A stretch of DNA of 64,000 nucleotides. Source: Blastobasis lacticolella. Lineage: Eukaryota; Arthropoda; Insecta; Lepidoptera; Blastobasidae. Made by a program: the position numbers and the translations under genes. This document shows positions 43,964-55,717 of this stretch, in pieces. The first letter of the stretch is position 1. The number at the start of each line of letters is the position of its first letter. The notes below the pieces were generated by a model. The model did not search any database and had not been told where the DNA came from. It was given only the letters and a program-made list of their open reading frames with translations. The stretch covers positions 8,246,001 through 8,310,000 of the forward strand of contig LR990067.1 in NCBI GenBank assembly GCA_905147135.1, given 5' to 3'.

Positions 43964-44155
43964 TTTTTTTTTTGTTACTCAGCAGACAAACAGGCAAGCG
44001 GGCCATCTGATGGAAAGTGGTCACCGCCGCCTATGGACATCAGCAACACCAGGGGAGTCACCAATGCGTTGCCCGCCTCTGAAGAGACCTCTAATATACC
44101 TCTTGAACGATCCCATGTCATAGTCCAAAGGAAACACTGTGGCTGGGACCTATCT
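43964..44155 (-). repeat. LINE-E 3' end
   Basis: CAGCAGACAAACAGGCAAGC to GGAAACACTGTGGCTGGGAC. Confidence 0.8.
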
Positions 44156-44189
44156 ACAATGTAGCACAAAACCTATTCATTTTTAATAC

Positions 44190-44400
44190 CAGAAGCGACT
44201 AGCCCCAGCTTCGTGATTTCTTTCGTTTCTCTATTATTATATGCAAGTATTATGATATTCATGTTACATACATATTCCTTCCTTCCGAAAGAAATTATCT
44301 AAACGACCGTGAAACCCGCATCAAAATCCGTGCGATAGTTTATAGGAAGTGTTAGCGGATACAGGCAGACAGACAGACAGACGCGGAAAGCGAATTTTAT
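44190..44400 (+). repeat. Dispersed repeat (GCGACTTCGTCCGCG family)
   Basis: GAAGCGACTAGCCCCAGCTT, AAAATCCGTGCGATAGTTTA, and (CAGA)n near 44370. Confidence 0.5.
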
Positions 44401-44408
44401 TTATACTA

Positions 44409-44660
44409 TGTATCATCATCATCATCACAGCCCACAACAATCCACTGCAAGACTCCGGGCCTCTCCCCCAAAAGGGGAGGTCATTGCCATAATCTCCACG
44501 CTTGGCAGGCGGGTTGGAGATCGCAGTGCAGTTGATGTAAATCTACCCAGAAAGATGCTGCTGCCCATCTTTCGAATTTGTCCCTTAGTCGCCTCTTACG
44601 ACACCCACGGGAAGAGATGGGGTGGTGCTATTCTTTGAGGTGGCGGCACCACACACCACA
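44409..44660 (-). repeat. Rep-C subfamily copy
   Basis: ATCATCATCATCACAGCCCA to GGCGGCACCACACACCACA; 5' half is divergent (TCGCCTCTTACGACACCCAC). Confidence 0.7.
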
Positions 44661-44704
44661 TACTATGTATAGATTATAGCAATTAATCAGTCAAAAGTTT
44701 CGTC

Positions 44705-44910
44705 GGTGGAGCGTTGGTGGCCGAGTGGAGATAATCTGACTCGTATGGGTTCGAATCCCACTGCGGCCATGTACCAATAGCTCTTTTCTGAGTTATGTAC
44801 ATTAATTGAATGCTAACCGATGATCTGAAAAATCCTGGATCAGGGTCAAGGTGGACCCCGAGCCCTCGTGCGCGAGAGCACAACCGGGACATTAACGCCA
44901 AGATGATTAA
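44705..44910 (+). repeat. SINE-A with 150-bp internal deletion
   Basis: Head GAGCGTTGGTGGCCGAGTGG and box B GGGTTCGAATCCC are joined through CTAACCGATGATCTGAAAAA directly to the 3' block and GCCAAGATGAT. Confidence 0.8.
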
Positions 44911-45224
44911 TAAGACAAAAGATTCCATATTCAAACCTATTTTAATCTATAACCAGTGAATTAAACTATATTACTCATAAAACTAGAATGCCACCGAGAA
45001 TGTCATTGTAATACACAGTTATTGTTTCGTTAAGGTTTGTTTTTATTTTTACATGTGTTTTACTTTCACTTATTGTTTATTACGTAATGGACTGACGACC
45101 TTGCGAAGGTCGCTACCTATGAGTGCTGGAAGTACACCGCCGTAAGACCTGGGGGAGACTCAAGGGTCTGTCCAGCCTGAGGAGTCTGGATGTGGACCAT
45201 TATCTTATCTCAGTCTTGAGTCAA
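44911..45224. other. No gene; possible LINE scrap
   Basis: GAAGTACACCGCCGTAAGAC to about 45200 has LINE-like composition but no diagnostic motif. Confidence 0.3.
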
Positions 45225-45545
45225 ACAACAATCAAGGTCAAGGCGGACACCGGGCCCTGGTGCGCGAGAGCACAAATCGAGACATTAAACGACGACCTGA
45301 GTAGTTCAATGGTCAACATTCACGCAAGAGGTCCCAGGTTCGATACCCGGCCGGGCAGAAATTGAAATGATGAATTTTAATTTCTGTTACGGGTCTGGGT
45401 GTTCTATGTATAATAAGTATGTATTTAAAAGTATTAAGTAGTATATCAGTTATCTAGCGCCCATAGCACAAGCTTTGCTTAGTTTGGGGCTAGCTGGCGC
45501 TGTGTGAATTTGTCCACGAAAATTTATTTATTATTTATTTATTTA
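45225..45545 (+). repeat. SINE-A 3' scrap fused to SINE-B
   Basis: 45225-45289 is the SINE-A end (CAAGGCGGACACCGGGCCC). 45290-45545 is SINE-B from GACGACCTGAGTAGTTCAAT to the TTTATTTATT tail. Confidence 0.8.
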
Positions 45546-45644
45546 TTAAACGAAGATGATAATTTTTTATCTATACTAACGTAACTGTGACTGAAGTGGC
45601 CATAGTGGAGGATTGCAAATCACAGTGTTTCAGAAATGGTTGCA

Positions 45645-45934
45645 ATACAGGACTTAACAGATCATATAATTACAGTGGAGCGACAGCCATCTGACATCCT
45701 TGACTCTGCTACCAGGGGAACCTGACCAGATTGGATCATGGTTACGCATTCATTCGCCTGAATGTGCACGTTTTATCACGATGTTTCCCTCACCGTAAAG
45801 AGCATCGGTTAGCGTTCAACTAATGTACATAACTCAGAAAAGAGTCATTGGTACAAGGCTGCAGTGGGATTCGAACCCGGTACCTCTCGCTTACGAGTCG
45901 GATACCTTAACTACTAGGCCAGCACTGCTCCGAC
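45645..45934 (-). repeat. SINE-A lacking the 3' end
   Basis: CAGATCATATAATTACAGTG to CTACTAGGCCAGCACTGCTC; box B and head are well preserved. Confidence 0.8.
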
Positions 45935-45954
45935 GTAGGTAATATCGTTTAGTC

Positions 45955-46548
45955 TACAAATGACCGATTCTACATTTGACCGATTCTATATTGGACCGAT
46001 TCTGCATTTGTTCGATTCTGCATTTGACTGATTTTATATTTGACCGATTCTGCATTTGTTCGATTCTGCATTTGACTGATTCTATATTTGACCGATTCTG
46101 CATTTGTCCGATTCTATATTTGACCGATTCTGCATTTGTCCGATTCTATATTTGACCGATTCTGCATTTGTCCGATTCTATATTTGACCGATTCTGCATT
46201 TGTCCGATTCTATATTTGACCGATTCTGCATTTGTCCGATTCTATATTTGACCGATTCTGCATTTGACTGATTCTATATTTGACCGATTCTGCATTTGAC
46301 CGATTCTGCATTTGTCCGATTCTATATTTGACCGATTCTGCATTTAAATTATTCTATATTTGACTGATTCTATATTTGACCGATTCTATATTTGACCGAT
46401 TCTATATTTAACCGATTCTATATTTGACCGATTCTATATTTGACCGATTCTGCATTTGACCGATTCTACATTTAACCGATACTATATCTGACCGATTCTG
46501 CATTTGACTGATTCTATATTTGACCGATTCTGCATTTGACCGATTCTT
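45955..46548. repeat. 16-bp minisatellite, about 37 units
   Basis: Units of TGACCGATTCTRYATT, in which TATA and TGCA variants alternate to give a 32-bp higher-order period over much of the array (46085-46260). Begins 20 bp after a SINE-A head. Confidence 0.92.
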
Positions 46549-46704
46549 CATAATGTTAAAATAGTAAAACAATAAATAATAGTAATAGTAGTAATGGTGT
46601 GTGTGACGTCTGTGATAAAAATAAAGTACTGCAATTGTGTGATAATCTTCGTTACAGTAACAAGCAAGTATTTTCTATATAGAATGAATTATAGGCAGTA
46701 TAAT

Positions 46705-46930
46705 CGAGCATCGCTGGATTCAGTGGCCTAGTGGCTAGCGGGCTCGACTCTTAAGCAAGAGGTACCGAGTTCGAACCCTTGTGCCGCCATGTACTAATAA
46801 CTATTCCTGAGTTATGTACATTAGTTGACCACAGCTCTTACGGTACGGGATAACCATGATCCAATCTGGTCAGGATCCCCTGGCAGCAGGAGGTCAGATG
46901 GCAGTCGATCTACTGTAATTGACTGACCTC
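46705..46930 (+). repeat. SINE-A subfamily with variant head
   Basis: Head reads TCAGTGGCCTAGTGGCTAGC...GACTC, box B GAGTTCGAACCC; body shortened. A second member of this subfamily is at 54360. Confidence 0.7.
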
Positions 46931-46936
46931 TCACTC

Positions 46937-47192
46937 ACTACGTAGACCCTCTGTTGGTCACGACGCGAAGGTTCGAAAGAACGTGTCTCGCTCGTACGAT
47001 TCGGATGTGGAATGAGCTCCCAGCCACAGTGTTTCCTTTGGACATGGGATCGTTCAAGAGGTATATTAGAGGTCTCTTCAGAGGCGGGCAACGCATTGGT
47101 GACTCCCCTGGTGTTGCTGATGTCCATAGGTGGCGGTGACCACTTTCCATCAGGAGGCCCGCTTGCCTGTTTGACAGACGTATATAAAAAAA
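46937..47192 (+). repeat. LINE-E coding end
   Basis: Encodes LVTTRRFERTCLARTIRMWN, ELPATVFPLDMGSFKRYIRG, then LFRGGQRIGDSPGVADVHRW, and a GGCCCGCTTGCCTGTTTG tail. Jockey/CR1-like C-terminus. Confidence 0.8.
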
Positions 47193-48398
47193 AATCAGCC
47201 GTTTCTTGGATCATGGTCAAGGTTAGCCCCAGGCCAAGTTGACTATAGATTATTTTCACAATAGCAGTGTCATGGTCAACAATACATTAACATTTTAAAG
47301 CTGAACATTAAACGCGAAATCGATACAAATAAAGCCCTTACGGTGAACGACCTAGCCAACACCCAAGTACTAGACCAGATTTTAGACTGGATTCAAAGCG
47401 AACGACCTAGGCCCAACTGGGCATGGTCTGATTGTTGCGTTCTGTTGCGAAACCGCGAAAGTTGCGTTTGAGCCCTAAGTCTAGAATTCTAGATTTCTAT
47501 TGTTAGTAAGTTAGTTACCACGCCCTGGAAACTGGTATGATTGCGGATATTGACTGTCCAAGCAAAAATATGTATTACTAGCAACCCTCTTCGCCTTCGT
47601 ACGGGTTTTCTTGGCGTTTCTTTACTATATACTTTACAAAATTCTGAAAGAAATTCTCTGACTAACCAATAATGAAAACCGCATTAAAATCCGGCGCGTG
47701 GTTTAGGATGAGATAGCGGAAATACATACAGACAGACTGACGCGGATAGTGACTTTATTTTACAATATGTATAGAATCTTCATATACGAGTATGGACCCA
47801 GCTATACTATAGATGGACCTCAGAAATCATACACCTTTTTATATAGTTACACCGTCCATATCACGCAATTAGAATACACGTAAAAATAACTTAACCTAGC
47901 CAAACAGAAAACATCGGGAAAACCCCCGACCAAGAATACGTAGGTACGCAATTATTTCCGAAAGTACTAAACCGATTTTAATGAAACAAATCGGTCCATC
48001 CCTTCGGGAGCTATGACGGTAGACTGATACACCGGACACACTTATAATGATACCCCTCTCTTTTGGTCAAAGGTTAAATGTGACTCGACATGGCGGGTAT
48101 AATTCTCCTCCAAACCGGAACACAACAACACAAACTTTGATGCTTGCTCAAAAAAGACAAGGCGATGATACCCACCAAGAAACCCTACCACGGGTAAAGT
48201 ACGGTAACAGTTATGTAAGAAAACATACAATAAATAATGTATGTATGAGCCATTGAGGTGAAGGTGCGTTATTACTACACAGAATACGTCCTGGTCACCC
48301 GGTTTTTTGACGCTGCGTCTTGAATACGGTATAGAATCACGAGTACCAAGAGTACAGTCATCGAATCACAGTGTCGAATTTATAACCAAAAAGCTTTT
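47193..48398. other. Mostly unique DNA with one dispersed repeat
   Basis: 47576-47775 is a GCGACTTCGTCCGCG-family relative (CCCTCTTCGCCTTCGTACGG, ACAGACAGACTGACGCGGAT). No gene supported elsewhere. Confidence 0.45.
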
Positions 48399-48895
48399 TG
48401 ACGATTTGAGTGATTCAGTTGGTTAGTATGCCGGTCTGCCACGCAGAGGTCCCGGGTTAGACTCACGCCCGAGCAGAAATTGAAATGCTGAATTTTAATT
48501 TCTGTTACGGGTCTGGGTGTAACATGTTTAATAAGTATTGATTTAAAGTATACAAGTAGTCGCCTAAATGTGCAGTTGTCTTCACGATATTTTCCCTCAC
48601 CGTAAGAGCATATGTTAGTGTTCAAGTAACACACATAATTCAGAAACCTGGCGGTCCTGGGGTTCGACTTCGGTACCTTAGACGCTCTGTTGTTCGTTGT
48701 GTAAAATGCTAAGATGAAAAGGGAAACATAAAAACCCAGCGGTCCTGATGTCTAAACCCGGTACCTCTAGCTTACGAGTCGGACCCCTTACCCACTAGGC
48801 CACCGAGGCTGTATTGTTCGTTATGTAAAATTCACTCATAACACAATTTTACTTATTTTGGGGCTAGATGGCGCTGTGTGAATTGTCGCAAAAAA
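48399..48895. repeat. SINE-B (+) interrupted by SINE-A fragments (-)
   Basis: SINE-B head to ATACAAGTAG at 48399-48560 and SINE-B tail (CTCATAACACAATTTTACTT to GTGTGAATTGTCGC) at 48828-48890. Between them 48561-48820 is minus-strand SINE-A sequence containing two box-B-like ends. Confidence 0.7.
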
Positions 48896-48907
48896 ATTTT
48901 TTTTTTA

Positions 48908-49146
48908 GCCGTGTGGCAGAATAGAATAGCACCAACCCCTTACACTAATCGTACAAGGCGACCAATGTTTTAGAGGCAAAAGATCTAGAGTCTCCGTAGA
49001 CTGGAAAATGGGCAGCAGCGTTTTCCATTGTTATATTTACAACACTGCGATCTCCACTCCGCCTGCCAAGCGTGGAGATTATGGCAACAACCTCCCCGTT
49101 CGTGGGAGAGGCCCTAAGTCCTGCAGTGGACTGTTATGGGCTGTTA
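48908..49146 (+). repeat. Rep-C
   Basis: GCCGTGTGGCAGAATAGAAT to GGACTGTTATGGGCTGTTAT. Confidence 0.8.
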
Positions 49147-49189
49147 TGATCATTTATTTATTTAAAAAACATTCATTTGTAAGAGAAAA

Positions 49190-49345
49190 GAATTTGGCAG
49201 ATCTGATAATTACAGTGAAGCGACTGCCATCTGACCTCCGTGACCCTGTTAACGAGGGAACCTGATCAGATTAGATCATTGTTCCACATTCTGTCGTAGT
49301 AGCTTTCCCATACCGTAAGAGCATCGATAGTGTTCAACTAATGAG
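49190..49345 (-). repeat. SINE-A middle fragment
   Basis: GGCAGATCTGATAATTACAG to GTTCAACTAATG. Confidence 0.7.
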
Positions 49346-49446
49346 AATGGAAATATTTGACAATAAATATTACGTATACTTTGTCGGGTTTTTTCGACAT
49401 CTGTCGCTTAAGTTGTTTCATTGTATTTTAACCTATCTAAAGCAAT

Positions 49447-49540
49447 TTTTTTTTTTTTTTAATTCGGCATACAAACATACTCGCGGGCTACTTGATAGTG
49501 CGTGGTCACCGCCGTCTATGGACATCAGCAACACCAGTTT
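49447..49540 (-). repeat. LINE-E 3' scrap
   Basis: ATTCGGCATACAAACATACT to GACATCAGCAACACCA after a T-run. Confidence 0.65.
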
Positions 49541-49634
49541 ATGATTCAATTAATTACACGAATTTTACACACTATATAGCATACACATTACCCAACAATA
49601 TTATGGTTTGTGTATTAGATGAATTATATATCTC

Positions 49635-49945
49635 TATTTATTACACACTTTCGTCCGTACCTCACTCAGCGGGTCCCACTGAAACCCAGCGCTTCGGTTC
49701 GCACCGGGGCAAAATGCTGAGTGAGGTCCCTTTTACACATGCATTACACCACTAACACACACCACTTATCTTCTACCATTCGCATCGACACTGTGCTAGC
49801 TTTTATTTGCTTCTGCTTTTATGTGCTTTTTTTGTTAATTTTTATGTACTGTTTCTTTTCTTGTGTTACAAAATGTCGTGTTTTCCAAATTTTTGTGTTG
49901 TGGTGTTTCTGTTTGTGTAAATAAATATTTCTCATTCTTATTCAA
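49635..49945 (+). repeat. Dispersed repeat, second of two copies
   Basis: Same block order as 7545-7815; ends TTTGTGTAAATAAATATTTC. Confidence 0.55.
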
Positions 49946-50206
49946 TTCTATTCCAAAATTAAATTGCCTAAAGCATAATAAGCTGTAACAGCCTGCTATC
50001 GGAACCGCACCCCACGAAGCCTACCCACACTCGGTAACATTGGACAGTTATTTCATCACCCAACTCGGCCTTCCTTGCCGCTTTGTCGGTCTGTGTCTGC
50101 ATTCCGAGCGGAATTGCATCAGAAATGGGTCAGCTTTTTGAGGCAGCATTGAAATGTATGATTCGATGCATGTAGGAGTACAACTTAGGAGTTATATGAG
50201 TCTCAA

Positions 50207-50482
50207 GAGCGTCGGTGGCCGAGCGGTCAGAGTATCCGACTCGTAAGCCACTCCGGCCATGTACCAATGACTGTTTTCTAAGTTATGTACATTAGTTGAA
50301 TACCAACCGATGCTCTTACGGTGAGGGAAAACATCGTGATGAAACCTGCACATTCAGGCGACTGGATGTGTAACCATGATCCAATCTGGTCAGGTTACCT
50401 GCCAAATCCTCGATCATGGTCAAGGCGGACCCCGGGCCCTCGTGCGCGAGATCACAACCGGGACATTAACGCCAAGACGATT
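50207..50482 (+). repeat. SINE-A with two deletions
   Basis: GAGCGTCGGTGGCCGAGCGG; lacks box B proper and part of the 3' half; ends GCCAAGACGAT. Confidence 0.8.
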
Positions 50483-50614
50483 TTTATTTTATGAGTCTCA
50501 AGGTGTGGTCTGCCTTCCTACATGGACAGTGACTGTACCTTTGATGATGATGACTTGAGAGAGCGAGCGAGACATCTACCATCACTTCCCTACCCTTCCT
50601 ACTCCACATCGTCA

Positions 50615-50850
50615 GTAGGCTAATTCCCTAACTCTGTTGCCAACAATTGTCTGACTTCAATGTATAATAAGTTGAAATTGCTACTTTTGCGATCACGTAT
50701 GGTCGATTCAATAGTTCAAGGTAATTGCAATGGAACTTTGTTATTAACAGAACCCACGAAATTGATGACACGGAATCGCAAATGTAATCACAATTTCGAT
50801 CGTTGAAATCAGACAATTGTTAGTAACACAGTTACGGGAATAGCCTACAG
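50615..50850. mobile_element. MITE (CTGTTGCCAACAATT family), copy 2
   Basis: TAGGCTAATTCCCTAACTCT at the left and GTTACGGGAATAGCCTA at the right form the inverted ends; TA at each end fits a TA target site. Confidence 0.75.
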
Positions 50851-51254
50851 GTCGTCAGCAATCGCGGGACCTCTTTCCTGACACCGGCAAGTTCTGGCAC
50901 CACATTGCCCACATATACTTTCCCTGGGACTTAAGCACGTGACCAAACGGCATGTTCTACTTTTAAATACGAGCAGGAAGCGCCAAAACAGCCTGCGATC
51001 TTGAATGATGACATGAAATTCCATAAAAGTAAATTACATACAAGTACTGGCATACATAATGTATGTATAACATAAAATAATTAAAGGTATGGCAGACCTC
51101 ATCTCACACCGAAGCGATTTTTTTCGCGTCAAGCCTTTGCTCCAAATGCTTCCAATAATAGAATGAACATTTCGATAAGAGATCGAAAGATATTGGTATT
51201 TGTAACAAAACAATACAAGCCGAACCGTTGGATAATCCTTGGACCAATAACTGC

Positions 51255-51415
51255 TTCAGTGGCCCTAGCACAAGTGTGTCCGCGACAAAGCTCGCGCCGC
51301 GAGAGAGCGTTTGTCTCTTTCTCTCAATACTAAGACGAAAGAGATAGCAATGCCTATGTCGCGCTTTTTCTCGCTTATCGCGCGCGAGAGCAACTTGTGC
51401 TAGGCCTACAGTAGA
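51255..51415. mobile_element. MITE with GCCTAGCACAAGT ends
   Basis: GGCCCTAGCACAAGTGTGTC at the left and GCAACTTGTGCTAGGCCT at the right; GC-rich centre with CTCTCGCG/CGCGAGAG motifs. A relative at 6210-6290. Confidence 0.65.
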
Positions 51416-51574
51416 GACGAGTTACTGTTAGCATTTCGAATTCGTTCCAGACACATTCCATTGAATAAGTTTGCGTATATGATGGGAAAGGCAGACTTTC
51501 CTAACTGAACGGAAAACTAGAGTAAACATACAATCTTATAGTAAAATTTTATGGACTGTTGGTAGATGTAATAG

Positions 51575-51842
51575 TGCTCTGGCATTTCCTCTGTTGAGGG
51601 AGGCACGATTAGATTTATTAGTCTCTCTCCCTCTGTTGGTCACGACGCGAAGGTTCGAAAGAACGTTTCTCGCTCGTACGATTCGGATGTGGAATGAGCT
51701 CCCAGCCACAGTGTTTCCTTGGGACTATGACATGGGATCGTTCAAGAGGTATATTAGAGGTCTCTTCAGAGGCGGGCAACGCATTGGTGACTCCCCTGGT
51801 GTTAGTGATGTCCATAGGCGGCGGTGACCACTTTCCATCCAT
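51575..51842 (+). repeat. LINE-E coding end
   Basis: Encodes TTRRFERTFLARTIRMWNEL, then PATVFPWDYDMGSFKRYIRG; ends TTTCCATCCATCATTAAAAA. Confidence 0.8.
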
Positions 51843-52070
51843 CATTAAAAAAAAATTTACAAATAAGCAACATGACTTATATTTTTTGCAGGCTCGGTGT
51901 AACGAAGGCCCTCTGTTAAATACCACCGAGAGATAGAGCCCAGCGGTGCCGCCTTTAAATGCCACCGAATACATTGTGACAGTTTTTTTGTTATGATGCC
52001 TGCTTCCTGGTCCGCCCGGGCTATCAGAGCTTGTGCAGAGTTAGCGACGGGTAGACAGGTCTCGGGCCCG

Positions 52071-52478
52071 CTGCGGCCATGTACCAATTTTATTTAAGTT
52101 TATTTTATTTACTTAAGGAAAGCCAACAGCAGTTATTACAATAAAAACAATAATAACATTACATAGCCAATTATAGGCTTCCACTGATAGAAATACAATA
52201 GACAAAAAGACTCTTTTCTGAGTTAAGTACATTAGTTGAACACTAACCGATGCTCTTACGGTGAGGGAACACATCGTGGTGAAACCTGCACATTCAGGCA
52301 ACTGAATTTGTAACCATGATCCAATCTGGTCAGGGTCCCCTGGTAGCTGGGTCACGGAGATCAGACGGTAGTCGCTCCACTGTAATTACCTGATCGCCGA
52401 ATCCTGGATCATGGTCAAGGCGGACCCCGGGACCTCGTTCTCGAGACCACAACCGGGACATTAACGCCAAGATGATGA
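52071..52478 (+). repeat. SINE-A interrupted by a 117-bp insertion
   Basis: SINE-A is broken exactly between TGTACCAAT (52089) and GACTCTTTTCTGAG (52207); the inserted AT-rich segment (TTTATTTACTTAAGGAAAGC, ATAATAACATTACATAGCCA) resembles a LINE 3' UTR. Confidence 0.75.
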
Positions 52479-52629
52479 TGAGACAGGTCTTGGGCCATAT
52501 GAAAAATAGATACCGTCACGAGATTCTGGTCGGTTTCCAAGACTGTAAAACCAGGCTCAGGATCCTCAGCTCGCTTCGCCAATACCTACCTCATCTAAAC
52601 ACGTATCGCTGCACTGGCACTACTCATTT
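52479..52629. repeat. Possible SINE-5S tail scrap
   Basis: ATAGATACCGTCACGAG and CTCAGCTCGCTTCGCCAATA match parts of the SINE-5S body at 1120-1175. Confidence 0.4.
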
Positions 52630-52953
52630 CGGGTTTAGTTACCACGGTTAGTATTGTTTTTACGTCGATATTTCGACCCAGTTGCATGTAATACAGTCTA
52701 CTCGTGACAATCACGCATGCGACTGCGTCGAAATATCTAGATAAAAACAATACTGTATTGTATATCTCTTCTCCTTCTTACTCAAGTAGTTTTGTATTTT
52801 TTTCTCTTTCTTTTCCTGCACCTAACTTTCTCAGGCTTAGATTATTCCGGTTGACTGGTAGATAAGGCTTTAAGTCCGCCACTGTACTTTTGTGCATTAA
52901 GCTTTAATAAATAAATAAAAAATATATAAATACTAACCGTGGTAACAAACCCG
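52630..52953. mobile_element. Small DNA element with 25-bp inverted ends, 324 bp
   Basis: CGGGTTTAGTTACCACGGTT and AACCGTGGTAACAAACCCG are inverted; internal palindrome around TTTCGACCCAGTTGCATG. Scrap of the same family at 17030-17080. Confidence 0.75.
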
Positions 52954-53127
52954 ATAATACGTGTAGTGAAAGTGTGGTGAATAACCACGAAAGTCTAAAT
53001 ACCTATATGACGTATTTACCAAAGGAATCTCGGAATGGCAATGCATATCATACATGAACTGTCATAAGCAGTGAATGGCAACTAATTGATATTATTTCCT
53101 ACTCCACCCAACGCGTCATACTATCAT

Positions 53128-53830
53128 AGAAGGCAGTTCATTAGTATGCTGTTCCTAGACAGGCATGCTCCATCTTCGACCGCATCGTCACGAGATGGCG
53201 GTCAAATGCCTGGACAGACTAAAAAAAAAAAAAAAAAAAGATTTTTGTCATCGGCAGCTAGTATAAAACAAAGTCGCTTCCCGCCGCCTAACCCCGCTAT
53301 ATATATACGCTTGGATATTTTAAACCATGCAACGGATTTTAATACGGTTTTCATCAATAGGTAGTGATATAAATAAGGGTAGGGTAGGAGTAGGACGCCA
53401 CGCGAATTAAGTAGCGGCGGGTCCACTAGTTAGCACATACATGTCATCGTCAGATGGTAAAGAGATCGTAAAGATCATTTCCCGAAGCGCTAGAAAACTG
53501 AAATTGGATTTATTAAGCGTTGAATTGTATAATGCGTACGGCTGAGAAATGAGGCCCATTTCCACCTTCGGGTCATAAGAGTAGTAGAACGATCCTTATG
53601 TCGTGGATCTTCCAGCTATCCGCACGAGCTGCTTTACCATTATAATGCGTACGGCTAAAGAATGGAACGCGTTGCCTGCGGGTGTGTTCCCTGATCATTA
53701 TAATCTGGACGCCTTCAAGGCTAGAGTGAAGGCTGTTCCTAGACAGGCATGCTCCATCATCGGCCGCATCGTCACTTACCACCAGGTGAGATGGCGGTCA
53801 AATGCCTGGCTAGCCTAACTAAAAAAAATA
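53128..53830 (+). repeat. LINE-F 3' ends flanking a dispersed repeat
   Basis: 53128-53240 is LINE-F 3' UTR with an A19 tail. 53260-53440 (-) is the 7285-type repeat (GTCGCTTCCCGCCGCCTAAC, GGGTAGGGTAGGAGTAGGAC). 53590-53830 is a longer LINE-F end (encodes [20 protein letters not shown]). Confidence 0.75.
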
Positions 53831-53935
53831 CTAGGATTTGCAAACAAGTATCAAGAAAATTAAAAAGCCTGCTTTATCCTCCAACCTTCATAAATGACGG
53901 TGCGGGATGCGGGTCTGAATATAAAATCAATCATA

Positions 53936-54145
53936 TAGGGCCAGGTCAAGGGTTCGATTACCAGCCAGGTAGAAATTGAAATTATGAATTTTAATTTCTA
54001 TTACGGGTCTGGGTGTCGTATGAATAATTAGTATGTATTTAAAACTTATGCAAGTAGTTTATCACTTTTCTGACACCCATAACACAAGCTCTGCTTACTT
54101 TGGGGCTAGATGGCGGCTGTATGAATTGTCAAATTATATTTATTA
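53936..54145 (+). repeat. SINE-B, head-truncated
   Basis: GGTCAAGGGTTCGATTACCA to GGCGGCTGTATGAATTGTC. Confidence 0.75.
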
Positions 54146-54359
54146 TTTATCATTAGCTGAATTGCCTGTTTGCCTACTGAATAACATAAAAAAGTATAGA
54201 GTAGTAGAATTATTCACGTGAAAGGTTACAGCAGTGTCCACACCATCACACCATTGTTTTCCGGCCATCATAGTCACGAGATTAGTCGTTTCTCTTGCGT
54301 CATCTATTATGTCCGATTGTGAATAACACATGTGTTATTTTTATGAATAATCGATATTA

Positions 54360-54850
54360 ATATTATGCCAGGGGTTCGGTGGCCTAATGACTAGCGGATC
54401 TGACTTGTAAGCGAGATGAACCGAGTTCGATCCCAAGTGCCGTTATGTACCGAATTAATCATAATCATAATGAATGTATTTGCTTGAATACAGTTTAACA
54501 ATTCAGGTCTTAAATAAATAATAATCTAATGCATTTAGTCTGCATGCAGACGTGCCAATATTAGGTAGGTAAGTACATTATGTACATTAGTTGAACACTA
54601 ACCGATGCTCTTACGGGTAAAGGACCGTGAAGGACGGGGAAATATCGTGATGAAACCTGCACATTCAGGTGATGGTGATGCGTAACCATGATCCCATCTG
54701 GTCAGGTTTCCCTGTTAACCGGGGTCGGAGGTTAGATCGAAGATGGCAGTCGCTCCACTGTAATTACCTGATCTGACAAATCCTGGATCATGGTCAAGGC
54801 GGACACCGGGCCCTCACGCGCGAGATCACAATATTGACGCCAAGATGATT
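54360..54850 (+). repeat. SINE-A variant-head copy with an insertion
   Basis: GTTCGGTGGCCTAATGACTA head; about 130 bp of AT-rich DNA (54453-54583) interrupts it before TGTACATTAGTTGAACACTA; ends GACGCCAAGATGAT. Confidence 0.7.
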
Positions 54851-55230
54851 ATTTTTCATTTTATTTATATTTATTACATAAATTCATAAATGAGGATTAA
54901 ACAGGAGTACCCTCAACCAGCGTAAATGCATGAGAAGATAGTGGAAGAGGCATAAGATCCGAAAACACCGTCAGGATCGTAGTTTGTGTTCTATAGTCTC
55001 TGCCTCCCTGATAAGGGCATAAGTGTGTGTGTATGTGTATGTGTGTAAGTTATTTATCATTGTTTTCTTTAATAACTGTACAATAAAGCTTCCTACCACG
55101 CCCGACGGATTAGTAGCTTTGTCAGTTCGCTATTGGCATGTTATCGCAGACTCAGTAATGTACAGACACGGCAAATCATATCTGATATCGGATGAAGCAT
55201 CATTGGAGCAAAAGAATCCTGTTTAATATT
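54851..55230. other. No recognised feature
   Basis: AT-rich; GTGTGT/GTATGT run near 55023-55048. Confidence 0.3.
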
Positions 55231-55492
55231 ATGAATCTTCACTACGTAGACCCTCGGTTGGTCACCACGCGAAGGTTCAAAAGAACATTTCTCGCTCGTA
55301 CGATTCGGTTGTGGAATGAGCTCACAGAAACAGTGTTTCCTTTGGAGTATGGCATGGGATCCTTCAAGAGGTATATTAGAGCTCTTTCAGAGGGGGGCAA
55401 CACCCTGGTGTAGCTGATGTCCGTAGGCGGCGGTGACCATTTTTCATTACGTGGCCCGTTAGCCAGTTTGTCTGCCGTATAACATAAAAAGA
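55231..55492 (+). repeat. LINE-E coding end
   Basis: Encodes LVTTRRFKRTFLARTIRLWN then MGSFKRYIRALSEGGNT; ends TCTGCCGTATAACATAAAAA. Confidence 0.8.
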
Positions 55493-55717
55493 AAACATTA
55501 AGAAAATTAATATTAAGCGATATTACACGCACAATCTAAGCTAAACTGAAAGAATACTGTGCATACTGTGTATCAGATAAAAAACGGAATCCGTAGAACT
55601 CCATTAAAGCATATTTGACTATATTTTTAATAACACACCGAGAAACGAGCAAATAATAAAAATTGGTCGGTAAGCATAAATACCTAACGAAATAACCTAC
55701 GATTAAGGCACTTAAGA

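Noticed and set aside
45955..46548. CRISPR-like array
   Set aside because: Units are contiguous 16-bp repeats without spacers, in a eukaryotic context.
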